NCBI GenBank assembly: GCA_038237805.1
Contig: JBBRYI010000006.1
Coordinates: 146,472 to 210,471 of the forward strand
Direction of reading: 5' to 3'
DNA: 64,000 nucleotides
Origin: JBBQFI01 sp038237805
GTDB lineage: Bacteria; Verrucomicrobiota; Verrucomicrobiia; Chthoniobacterales; UBA10450
Part shown: piece by piece, positions 54,061 through 61,677 of the stretch
How positions within the stretch are numbered: position 1 is the stretch's first letter
How the letters are laid out: each line of letters opens with the position of its first letter
Made by a program: the position numbers and the translations under genes
The notes under the pieces: model-generated
What the model saw: only the letters and a program-made list of their open reading frames with translations
What the model was told of the DNA's origin: nothing
Databases searched by the model: none

Positions 54061-55118
54061 GTGCATCGCGTTTGGTATCCGCTGAGATTGCAATCACGCT
54101 GTCGTTTCCGCAACTAGCCAAAAACATTCGGGAAAACCTCGAAGAGGCTAAGGTCACACCCACCTATCCGCTTAACGGAGAGTTGCTCCGAAAACTCACA
54201 AACATCTTGGAGGGTAAGGCTGCGGATAATCGACCACCACAACCACAACTAGCACCACCGCCGCTGCCGCCGTATAAGCCGCGCATTCCGGACTTGGCAA
54301 TTCCTGCAACGAGAGAGTACGAATCCTCTCGCCTTTCCTACCTTAATGCAATCTCGGTATTGCAGGCGGCCCCGGCTCCTCCTTCAAAAAAGGCTCGAAG
54401 AGAAGCCGCACGTCGCCTCAATTCGTTGCGTAACAAGATGGATGAGGCATTGACGGAAATCGCCTTGAAAAATCAACCTGGGGATTTTCAAAAGAAGTGG
54501 CGAGAGGCTGTCGATGGGAGAGCAAACTTCAAACGGAAGTTTCGCGAATACCAAAACGCGTTACGTGTTTATGCTCGGAGGGTCGAACCGCAGCGCCGCG
54601 CGAGAGCGGCTTGGGTGGCGCGATATGGGAAGAGGGGTACCGAAAGGCAAATGCGCTCAAGAATCATCGACCACCTTCGGAGCGATATCCGCGCGTATCT
54701 TGAGGGTGATCATTTAGCGCGAATCCAGAAGGTTTGGTGGCGTTTTCTACCGCCAGGACCGAGCGGAGTAGTTCAGTTAGCGTCAGAACTAAATATCCTG
54801 CGAAGACGATACCCAGCGTTACGTTTTGACGAGGAGCGTCTGCTATACGCTCATAGCTTGCGACCAACTCAAATTTTCGTCGGCCAGGATGAATTCGAAG
54901 GTTACTTTGCATTCATCTTCGATCGAACTGACCATGTGCTTCTGGAAAACCCACAAGAAGGTAATGCTGCCTATATTTTCAAACGCGATTGGACCTCCCT
55001 GTCGAGACTGCCGAAGTTTGAGCTGCTAAACCGATACCCGCAATGGGTTCAACGAGTTCTTCATCGGGACATTCGAAATTGGAAATTGAAGATCAGGCAC
55101 GCGTTAGGATTGCGATAG
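54057..55118 (+). CDS. Unknown 353-residue protein coupled to hsdR
   Basis: I do not recognise a family. Its start overlaps the hsdR stop by 4 bp, so it is almost certainly translated with the restriction subunit. Residues about 62-85 are proline-rich (QLAPPPLPPYKPRIPD) and look like a flexible linker after an N-terminal helical part. The middle (about 100-235) is strongly basic and helical (KKARREAARRLNSLRNKM, RRVEPQRRARAAWVARYGKR). The C-terminal 120 residues look like a compact alpha/beta domain (RPTQIFVGQDEFEGYF, IFDRTDHVLLEN). No membrane segment and no catalytic motif. A nucleic-acid-binding accessory or anti-restriction control is possible. Confidence 0.7.
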   Translation: MSASRLVSAEIAITLSFPQLAKNIRENLEEAKVTPTYPLNGELLRKLTNILEGKAADNRPPQPQLAPPPLPPYKPRIPDLAIPATREYESSRLSYLNAISVLQAAPAPPSKKARREAARRLNSLRNKMDEALTEIALKNQPGDFQKKWREAVDGRANFKRKFREYQNALRVYARRVEPQRRARAAWVARYGKRGTERQMRSRIIDHLRSDIRAYLEGDHLARIQKVWWRFLPPGPSGVVQLASELNILRRRYPALRFDEERLLYAHSLRPTQIFVGQDEFEGYFAFIFDRTDHVLLENPQEGNAAYIFKRDWTSLSRLPKFELLNRYPQWVQRVLHRDIRNWKLKIRHALGLR

Positions 55119-55841
55119 AAGTGATTCACCGAAATCACGAATGACTTGAAGAATTACCACGGTTTCATGAAACATTTCGCCGCAGGCGACCGGAATCTTG
55201 TTCGCTCAGACGGCGGTCTTACCTTCCGCGTAAAAGGTCTTACCTGACGCGGCTTTGACCCACCCTGATAGCGGAGGGTTCTAATTTGTGGAGCAGGGGT
55301 GCAATCGGGAGCGTCTCTCATCTTACCTGATGACACGCCAATCCGAAATTCTGAAATGCGGAAATGCTGAGAAGCTGACATGCAAAAACTGAGAAACTGA
55401 AAAACGGATCCTCCTTTGCTTCGCTTACGGCGCGGCAGGCTGTGACGAGATGAAAGCTGACACGGCGAAAGGCGTGCGACTCTCTCCAAGCCGTTTTACT
55501 TCTGGGAACGGTAATAGGCGTGCCTTTTACGCCGGCGTAGGAGGCGATCAGTGCGACCGGTTCGCCCTAGCGGTCCAGCGAAACTCTGACTACCCGAAAA
55601 ACGGAATTGTGTGCATCGCTTTTCGAAGAACTCGGGTGTTCGGTATCTTTCCCCGAGTTCGGAACTTCGATTGGTCGAAGTGGGGCTTCATCATTGGAGT
55701 TGGATCGATCCTTCTTACTCTTTTGATCTGGTATCTTTCCAAGGCCAGGTAAGGAGCCCGGAGGCCCGACGGTTTCAGGAACAACCATCATCAATCGCGA
55801 CGATTTTTGGGCGAGCACGAGCAAGTGCGAGCCCACCGGCA
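55119..55841. other. Region without a confident gene
   Basis: About 720 bp after the hsd operon. It contains a run of near-repeats built on aarctgaraa/agctgaca (about 55345-55410), like those at 59193-59226, and one plus-strand open frame at 55450-55752 (100 codons) whose only protein-like part is a C-terminal hydrophobic stretch (WGFIIGVGSILLTLLIWYL). I cannot support that frame as a gene beyond a weak possibility. Confidence 0.5.
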
Positions 55842-55964
55842 TTACAGCTCAATTCCCTCCAGCACATCTTTACCATCCTCAAACAGCACGGCCGCGCCGC
55901 GGTCATCTTTTTTGCGTTTCCTTTTTGTTTGCCCACGACTTTCTGATTGGTTATCCTGCGACAT
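55842..55964 (-). CDS. Possible 40-residue charged protein
   Basis: A short frame from an ATG preceded by ACGAGAAG. It reads MSQDNQSESRGQTKRKRKKD and continues to a C-terminus rich in acidic and hydrophobic residues (AAVLFEDGKDVLEGIEL). The ordered switch from a basic tail to a regular amphipathic end looks like protein rather than chance. It diverges from the caspase-like gene with 18 bp between starts. No family recognised; it could be a small regulator or the C-terminal end of a lost gene. Confidence 0.4.
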   Translation of the reverse strand: MSQDNQSESRGQTKRKRKKDDRGAAVLFEDGKDVLEGIEL

Positions 55965-55982
55965 CTTCTCGTTCAGCCCGGT

Positions 55983-57617
55983 ATGAAACGTCGTGATTTT
56001 CTAGCGACCGGAATCCTTACGGCAGGCGCATTTACGCTGCAGCGTGTATGTGGCACACCGACGCCGACGCCGACGCCGAGGTCGAGGAATCGCGGTGCTG
56101 TGGTCATCGGTGTAGACAAGGTGGGCAATCTGCCGACGCTAAGGGCTGCTGGATCCGGAGCGCGGAAGATTGCTGACTGGCTAACGAACGAAAGCTTCGA
56201 CGTCAAACTCTTCGTTGATGATCGAGGGCCGGTTAAAGCATCGGACTTATTAGACGCGATCGAGAGCTTCATCAACCGTGGAACACTGGACCAGCTAGTC
56301 GTGTATTTCGCTGGCCATGGGTGCATCTCCACGATTCTTTCTGAGTTGTGGTTGCTGTCGGATGCTTACCACAATCCCAACGCTGCGGTCGCCTTGAATG
56401 AGTGCTGCACGCTGGCACAGACATCTGGCATCCCCAATGTCGTGTTTATTTCAGACGCATGTCGGTCACGGCCGGACAGCCTGGGTGCTCAATTAATTCG
56501 CGGCAGTATTATCTTTCCGATTCAGGCGCCTCGAGGCCGCAGCTCTGATGTAGATCGGTTCCTTGCGACACGAGTCGGAGCTGCCGCATATGAATACGCC
56601 GTCGATAAGAGCAGCGCTGAATTCCAAGCCATTTTTACAGAGTGTTTCCTCGATGCTTTCAGACATCCTTACGATGACATGGTGCAAACTGTGGGCGGCG
56701 AACTGGTAATTCCGAATCGCCGTCTTAAACCATTCCTCGCCACAGAAGTACCTAAGCGAGCCCGCGCGGTGAAGATTACGCTCCAACAAGAACCTGACTG
56801 CCTAATTATGTCCGACGAACCCACCTATATAGGGCATGGGCCGGATAGAAACAGACCCAGTGTTTCACCAGCGCCAGCGAACGTTGTTACACCCACCATC
56901 TCCGATGTTGCTAGAGTAATCCTAAACGCTAGGGGTTTTGACATCGGTCTAGCTACTTCTGATAGCAGCAAAATAAAGGAGGTCGCTGCTCAATCGGGCT
57001 TCAAGGATTCAATTGACACAATCGAGTATGCTCAGAAGCCGGCGGCGGAAATCGGTGTGCAGACAGGATTCGTAATTTCCGGCGAGCGTCTGGTATCGGC
57101 TGTGACGAGCCGCGATGTCGAAGTGAATATCACGGATCGAGGCAGTGAGAGCGTTGTCGATGTAGATCTCGGTAAAAGGGGGCATGCTGGAAGTGTGGCG
57201 CTTCGCTTTGCGAACGGGTCTGGCACGATACTCGCAGCCTTAGATAGATACGTTGGCAACGTAGTCGTTGTCGAAGGCAAGGTCACGAACGTGAGTTATT
57301 TCCCGTCTCGCGACAGCGACATGAGGCACATCTATGAGGAGCAAGCATCGCGACTTAAGCAATTGCATGCCATAGTTGCCACGGCGGCGCGGTTCGGCGT
57401 CTTCCGAATCGAAGGTTCGGAAAAAACTCGGCGAGACCTGGGCCGGAAGATGGCTGACCAGGTTCGGGTGCTTAAAGGAGTCGATCCGACGTTGGGGGTT
57501 TATGCATCCTATGCTTACGCCGATGCCGGTCTCTTAGACCAAGTCCGTTCTGTTAGAAACATCATGCGGGACACCTTGGGAGCCGATCTCTTCGATGTTG
57601 CGATGTTGCGATGTTGA
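55983..57617 (+). CDS. Exported caspase-like (peptidase C14) protein
   Basis: A 544-residue protein with a twin-arginine-type leader (MKRRDFLATGILTAGAF) and a short TP-repeat (TPTPTPTPR). Residues about 38-210 form a caspase fold with the dyad histidine in VVYFAGHGC and cysteine in VFISDACRS; GVDKVGNLPTLRAAGSGARK is the usual first strand and helix. The remaining 330 residues are of unknown type, with a beta-rich middle (about 355-440). Many bacterial caspase-like proteins act in programmed death or in protein processing. Export by Tat argues for a periplasmic or surface role. Confidence 0.82.
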   Translation: MKRRDFLATGILTAGAFTLQRVCGTPTPTPTPRSRNRGAVVIGVDKVGNLPTLRAAGSGARKIADWLTNESFDVKLFVDDRGPVKASDLLDAIESFINRGTLDQLVVYFAGHGCISTILSELWLLSDAYHNPNAAVALNECCTLAQTSGIPNVVFISDACRSRPDSLGAQLIRGSIIFPIQAPRGRSSDVDRFLATRVGAAAYEYAVDKSSAEFQAIFTECFLDAFRHPYDDMVQTVGGELVIPNRRLKPFLATEVPKRARAVKITLQQEPDCLIMSDEPTYIGHGPDRNRPSVSPAPANVVTPTISDVARVILNARGFDIGLATSDSSKIKEVAAQSGFKDSIDTIEYAQKPAAEIGVQTGFVISGERLVSAVTSRDVEVNITDRGSESVVDVDLGKRGHAGSVALRFANGSGTILAALDRYVGNVVVVEGKVTNVSYFPSRDSDMRHIYEEQASRLKQLHAIVATAARFGVFRIEGSEKTRRDLGRKMADQVRVLKGVDPTLGVYASYAYADAGLLDQVRSVRNIMRDTLGADLFDVAMLRC

Positions 57618-57847
57618 CCGGGGCATTATCCGAAAAGCGCACTGAGGACACCGAACGCGGCAACCACCCGGCACCGTTCTGCCCCATGCTGTCGCAAGGT
57701 TGGGGTCAACTTCGCGTAAAGCGTGTTTTTCTCTCTGAAGAGGTCAAAGATCTACAGGATCACCTTCAATTGAGTCTGTGGACGACGTTCGACGAACACG
57801 GTATGGGGATTGCCGAGCGGATTTTACGGTCCGGTAGCGTGATTTAA
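57611..57847 (+). CDS. Doubtful 78-residue frame after the caspase gene
   Basis: The ATG lies inside the last codons of the caspase-like gene (7-bp overlap). The middle reads VFLSEEVKDLQDHLQLSLW, which could be a helix, but the first half is proline- and cysteine-containing and unordered. No family recognised. It could be a chance frame or a decayed gene. Confidence 0.2.
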   Translation: MLTGALSEKRTEDTERGNHPAPFCPMLSQGWGQLRVKRVFLSEEVKDLQDHLQLSLWTTFDEHGMGIAERILRSGSVI

Positions 57848-57903
57848 TTAGCTATGAACATGAGTCGATGGGAGCGCGAGACTCTCAAAACACATCATCG
57901 ATA

Positions 57904-58857
57904 ATGCACCGACGTGATCTGCTGAGAACCGTCTCCCTTATCGCTCTCTCGGGGCTTGTCCCGAGGTTTGCATCCCGAGCCGCTGACAAACCGAAGAAGC
58001 TTCTCTTTGTCCACGGTCGCGGCCAGCAGGGATCGGATCCAGACAAGCTGAAAGCGGAGTGGCTCGATGCGCTAAATCGCGGCGCTGCAAAATTCGGTAA
58101 AACGCTGTCGACGGATATCGACGTTGCATTCCCTTTTTACGGCGACATTCTCGACAAGTACGCTCGAGCAGTCGATATTCCGCTGACTTCGGACATTCAA
58201 GCGCGAGGCAGTGGTGTAGACGAGGAGTTTTTGGTATTCCAAGCTGAGTTTGCCGACGCTGTGCGCGAACGTGCCGGAATTACCGATGCACAGGTCGACG
58301 CGGAGTACGGTTCTGATCCCTCCCCGCGCGGTCCGCTTAACTGGAAGTGGGTGCAGGCAATCCTCCGTGCGATAGACAAGCACGGCCCCATGAATCAGAA
58401 ACCCTTGGAGACATTCACGCGAGACGTGTTTCTCTATACCACTCGCGCAGGCGTTAGAGATGAAATCGACAGCATCATCGCCAAAAAGTTGACTGAGGAA
58501 CCAACGGTGGTGATAGGCCACTCGTTAGGGACTGTCGTCGCTTACAACGTATTGCGGAACGACCGCCGGTCGCTAAAGGTTCCTTTATTGGTCACTCTTG
58601 GATCGCCGCTCGGGGTGCGCGCGGTCCGCGATCAGTTCAGGCCGCTGAAGTTCCCAACTGCGCTCGCCGCATGGTATAACGCTTTTGACAGCAGGGATGT
58701 CGTTGCGCTGTACCCTCTTGACGAAAAAAACTTCCCGCTCCAGCCGACAGTTGAAAACAATGGCACTGTTAACAATTCGACGAACAATCGTCACGGCATC
58801 GCTGGCTACCTGGATAACGCTGATGTTGCGAAGCGTATTCTGAGCGCACTTAGCTAG
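57904..58857 (+). CDS. Exported alpha/beta hydrolase (lipase-like)
   Basis: A 317-residue protein with a Tat-type leader (MHRRDLLRTVSLIALSG). LLFVHGRGQQG is the oxyanion strand, and GHSLGTVVAYNVLR holds the nucleophilic serine of the hydrolase fold. The acid is likely the aspartate in FDSRDVVALYP and the histidine the one in NNRHGIAGYL. Related proteins are serine esterases or lipases. It lies 286 bp after the caspase-like gene, also Tat-exported, on the same strand; the pair may work together outside the cytoplasm. It contains one of only two TCGTTAGG sites right of 45 kb. Confidence 0.8.
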   Translation: MHRRDLLRTVSLIALSGLVPRFASRAADKPKKLLFVHGRGQQGSDPDKLKAEWLDALNRGAAKFGKTLSTDIDVAFPFYGDILDKYARAVDIPLTSDIQARGSGVDEEFLVFQAEFADAVRERAGITDAQVDAEYGSDPSPRGPLNWKWVQAILRAIDKHGPMNQKPLETFTRDVFLYTTRAGVRDEIDSIIAKKLTEEPTVVIGHSLGTVVAYNVLRNDRRSLKVPLLVTLGSPLGVRAVRDQFRPLKFPTALAAWYNAFDSRDVVALYPLDEKNFPLQPTVENNGTVNNSTNNRHGIAGYLDNADVAKRILSALS

Positions 58858-58930
58858 TGAGCTGACGGGAAAGGTACACTTGACGCGAAGTTGTTAGAGC
58901 TCGCGTAACCGCTTATGAGTGCACCCGCCA

Positions 58931-59332
58931 CCTGCCTTGTCTTAGCTCTCGCCACGAGCGAAAAGAAGCCGAGCGCTTCAACAGTTTCAGCTACCAGAAG
59001 CTAACCAAACGCGACAAGCATTGAATACCTATCGAATGTGCCCGGCTTCCCTAGACACACTCGAAAACTCGGTGCCTCCCGCCGTAAGGCTGGCTTGCCT
59101 GCCAGCGCTAACCTCGACATCTTCTGGCTCAAAGACGCCGTAACGCGGGTGAAGGAGCGGCCGGGCTTTCCAGCCCTCGAAGACAGCGTCACGCTGAAAA
59201 CTGACACTGAAAAGCTGACAAGCTGAAATGGAGACTTCCAAGCCGGCCTCGCCCAGTTCCCCGCCGTAACGGATGCGAAGCAACGGTCGGGCTTTCCAAT
59301 CGAAGTCGACCTAGAGCGGTAGATTGCGAGCC
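58931..59332 (+). pseudogene. Remnant of an hsdM C-terminus with repeat insertions (copy A)
   Basis: The translation ERFNSFSYQKLTKRDKH meets a stop, and after an inserted stretch comes ANLDIFWLKD, then another insert. These pieces match the usual C-terminus of type I M subunits of the form F+SFTYEELIKRDK-ANLDIFWLKDESLED. A further degraded piece at about 59241-59332 reads AGLAQFP...EVDLER and ends in a stop; it corresponds to the final helix (EAALAQFAEIA-DL). No methyltransferase core is present. The intact hsdM of this window ends differently, so this is from another system. Confidence 0.65.
59032..59188 (+). repeat. 157-bp direct repeat, copy 1
   Basis: Almost identical to 60815-60970 (two substitutions and a one-base indel by eye). 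Both lie inside hsdM C-terminal remnants. The repeat includes a palindrome GCTGGC-TTGCCT-GCCAGC and a second one GGGCT-TTCC-AGCCC, which mark two short inserted elements. Confidence 0.9.
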
Positions 59333-59356
59333 GATGCGAGCTCGGAAATTGCAACC

Positions 59357-59620
59357 CTATCCGATGCTCGGGAAATGGATCTTCAACTTATAGCAGATGA
59401 AGAGAATAAGGATCGCGCCCAGCGTCGAAAAGATGAGGCCGGCTGGATGGTAGCGTTCGTTGGCCGGACGCGAAAACATATGGGTGACTGCTCCGCCGAG
59501 AATCGACCCGATGATTCCGAGCACGATTGTCCAAAAGATCGTCATGTGCACGTGCATGACCGATTTTGCGATCACGCCCGCAATTAAACCGACAAGGATG
59601 TACCAGATGAAGTGAAACAT
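59357..59620 (-). CDS. GlsB/YeaQ/YmgE family stress membrane protein
   Basis: An 87-residue membrane protein of the transglycosylase-associated/GlsB family, with three hydrophobic helices and glycine-rich turns (WYILVGLIAGVIAKSVM, TIVLGIIGSILGGAVTHMF, IFSTLGAILILFICYKL). Members are induced in general stress and stationary phase. The ATG gives the standard N-terminus (MFHFIWYILVG); the frame runs on upstream but without protein character. It is slightly longer at the C-terminus than usual. It stands alone among hsdM remnants. Confidence 0.88.
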   Translation of the reverse strand: MFHFIWYILVGLIAGVIAKSVMHVHMTIFWTIVLGIIGSILGGAVTHMFSRPANERYHPAGLIFSTLGAILILFICYKLKIHFPSIG

Positions 59621-60009
59621 AGTTTTTTGCCCCGTAGTTGCGCTGCAACGTTGAAAAGTATGGGCAAACGTTTTAGTTTTGCCGAGGATTTTCTTCTCAA
59701 CCACTCTCGCCAACCTCCCCGACCCAGACGTGATCGCGGCCGAGATAGTAGAAGACCTCGAAGCCGCCCTCGCCCAGTTCGCCGAAATCGCCGCGGATCT
59801 AAAACGGGGATGAAACGTTTGATGGGGAGGTGGGGCCAGATCTGAACTCCGAACCCCGCTCAGTGCGCGTGACACGGACGCTGACATCGGGGAACACAGC
59901 CAAGCCTCGATCGCTCTGACCGCCGAAAGCAAAACACCGCCCGCCATCGGATGATGAACGAACGGTGTTCGTTACTTTTGCGCGAGTTGCCGCGCGCTGC
60001 GCGTAACCG
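59621..60009. other. Region with a second hsdM tail remnant
   Basis: No intact gene. Positions 59706-59813 read, in one frame on the plus strand, LANLPDPDVIAAEIVEDLEA followed by ALAQFAEIAADLKRG and a stop, the typical last helix of a type I methyltransferase subunit. Nothing upstream continues this frame as a gene. The rest (59814-60009) shows nothing I can name. Confidence 0.6.
59706..59813 (+). pseudogene. HsdM C-terminal helix remnant
   Basis: 36 codons ending in TGA that match the closing segment of HsdM proteins (PDVIAAEIVEDLEAAL). It is better preserved than the tail piece of copy A upstream, so it may be the true tail of copy A, separated by the GlsB-like gene, or part of a third gene. 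Confidence 0.6.
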
Positions 60010-60483
60010 TTACTTGGTTACAACAGGCGTGCCGCCGCTGGCGATGCATTGCCATTGGCCGTCGCGTTCCATCCAGGTATCGGTCCAGGCAAAGGAACGG
60101 GTGAACGCTTTCCCATCCTTGTCGGTGCCTGTCTCGGTGGAGGTGCCGACGACGGTGGCGATGTTCGGGCCGTAAACGTGCACGTCCATCGTATCGTTCT
60201 TGGCGGAACTATAGGTGTCGGTGTCTGAGCGTATGTGCTCGATCTGGCTGGCTTTGGTGCGGATCTCGCCCTTGGAGCCGACTCCGGCGTAATCGGCGGC
60301 CAGCATTGCTTCCACGGCACTGGCGCCGTGATCTTTCTGCAATTCGGACGCAGCCCAAGCGTCTTCCATTCCCTTGAGTTTCGTTTCGATGGCGGAGTTA
60401 TCCGCAGTTTGCGCAAAGGCCAAAGGCGCAACGCAAAAGCTGATCCCGCTGATAGCAGCCAAGGCGGCAGTGAGTAGTTTCAT
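60010..60483 (-). CDS. Exported DUF4440/SnoaL-like protein
   Basis: A 157-residue protein with a signal peptide (to about residue 24, ending AFAQTAD). The remainder has the NTF2/SnoaL-like fold of DUF4440: IETKLKGMEDAWAASELQKD, MLAADYAGVGSKGEIRTK and the C-terminal SFAWTDTWMERDGQWQCIAS. Such proteins are small periplasmic binding or isomerase-like proteins of unknown substrate. Single gene. Confidence 0.85.
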   Translation of the reverse strand: MKLLTAALAAISGISFCVAPLAFAQTADNSAIETKLKGMEDAWAASELQKDHGASAVEAMLAADYAGVGSKGEIRTKASQIEHIRSDTDTYSSAKNDTMDVHVYGPNIATVVGTSTETGTDKDGKAFTRSFAWTDTWMERDGQWQCIASGGTPVVTK

Positions 60484-60727
60484 GATACTTTCCTTTCGTG
60501 GTTTTTGATTGAGGGAAGCTCATCCACAGCCATCTTCACCCTGTGAGGACGAACGACATCGAAGCAAGCGCGCTTCGACACGCGTATGAAGCCGGCAGTC
60601 TGAGGAATGATCGCCGTATTGTCCACGCTTATCTGAGCCTGAACGGGACTAGGCGAAACAAGAGGTCGCTCCGCGGGATGAGTCCTCTTCGCTTTGGACT
60701 GGATTGGACCGGCAATCGAGGCCTACC

Positions 60728-61080
60728 AACCGCCACGACCGCAGAGAGACCGACCGCTTCAAGAGCTTCACCTACGAAGAGCTGATCAAACGCGACAAGC
60801 ATTCGTCCCCCGAATCGAACGTGCCCGGTTTCCCTAGACACACTCGAAAACTCGGTGCCTCCCGCCGTAAGGCTGGCTTGCCTGCCAGCGCTAACCTCGA
60901 CATCTTCTGGCTCAAAGACGCCGTAACGCGGGTGAAGGAGCGGCCGGGCTTTCAGCCCTCGAAGACAGCGCCAATCTCCCCCCTCCCGGCGTGATAGCCT
61001 TGGAAATCACCGAAGACCTAGAAGCCGCCCTCGCCCAATTCGCCGAAATCGCATCCGATCTGCGCAAAACTGATACCTAG
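60728..61080 (+). pseudogene. Remnant of an hsdM C-terminus with repeat insertions (copy B)
   Basis: The frame reads RFKSFTYEELIKRDK, then about 30 codons of inserted sequence (SNVPGFPRHTRKLGASRRK in part), then ANLDIFWLKD, a 13-codon insert (VTRVKERPGFQ), a one-base frameshift, then EDSANLPPPGVIALEITEDL to the final stop. Removing the inserts restores the normal HsdM C-terminus. No start or methyltransferase core is present. The insertions near copy A are the same elements. Confidence 0.7.
60815..60970 (+). repeat. 156-bp direct repeat, copy 2
   Basis: Near-identical partner of 59032-59188. The one-base loss (ttcag here, ttccag in copy 1) breaks the frame of the hsdM remnant. The separation of about 1.8 kb encloses the GlsB-like and DUF4440-like genes, so the interval could be lost by recombination between the copies. 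Confidence 0.9.
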
Positions 61081-61677
61081 CTTCTACCTGCAACCGTAAG
61101 GACTATTCAGTAGCTAAGTGTGTAGCACTGCCCCAGCTGCACGGGTGAGACACTCGATCGCGGAAGGTTTTCGAAAGTGATGGGGAATCACGTGTGGCGC
61201 ATAGTGTAAACTGCGGCACGTCGACCGAGACCTTGATGTTACGATCGAAACGGCAGTGCCATTGTTGGTCCCGTTGATGTTGACGTCTTCGCGAAGTGGG
61301 CGGCGGCGGTAGAGCGCCTCAATGGCATCGATTTCCAAGCGCTTATGCTCATCTTCTCTTACGCGCTCTCCACTGCTCACCCCTCTTAGAACTGTGCAAT
61401 CGCGATGATCTCACCTTCTCCCAGAAGCTCTCAAAAAAACGCGCCGGTGGATAAAGCGGTGGATAAAATCAACACCCCCCCAACACCCAGACACGAGTCG
61501 TACGGTTCGCAATTCCGCCGGATGCCCGAAATGGCAGCTTTGCGGGCCGAAACATGCCCGTGTAATTCTCATTAGAAGAGCGAGAATCTAAGAGAATACA
61601 TCCACGTACCGCGCAGCCGCGATTCTTTAAAAACGCAGCCGGGAGTGCAACGGGTACAGCGCTGATGAAGAATCAAA
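61081..61677. other. Region without a confident gene
   Basis: About 600 bp. A minus-strand frame from a GTG at 61380 down to 61114 (88 codons) begins like a protein (SGERVREDEHKRLEIDAIEA) but becomes unordered, and its ribosome site would touch the start codon. I leave it uncalled. The second half (61440-61677) shows nothing recognisable. Confidence 0.5.

Larger units (their letters stand above)
4581..58529. repeat. Dispersed 8-mer CCTAACGA/TCGTTAGG (29 sites)
   Basis: Start positions of CCTAACGA on the plus strand: 4581, 5129, 5497, 6472, 10100, 12343, 16725, 23165, 23641, 28888, 32444, 34307, 37071, 37601. Start positions of TCGTTAGG: 6670, 11501, 16379, 27515, 28001, 30035, 35008, 37247, 38295, 39210, 39590, 44076, 44895, 50394, 58522. 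In 23 of 29 the motif extends to TCGTTAGGC. About two sites would be expected in 64 kb at equal base use. Inside genes it is often read as Pro-Asn-Glu/Asp or Ser-Leu-Gly. Confidence 0.85.

Noticed and set aside
59001..59354. Minus-strand frame across the direct repeat
   Set aside because: It is the antisense of hsdM debris and repeat DNA; similar frames recur only because the repeat does.
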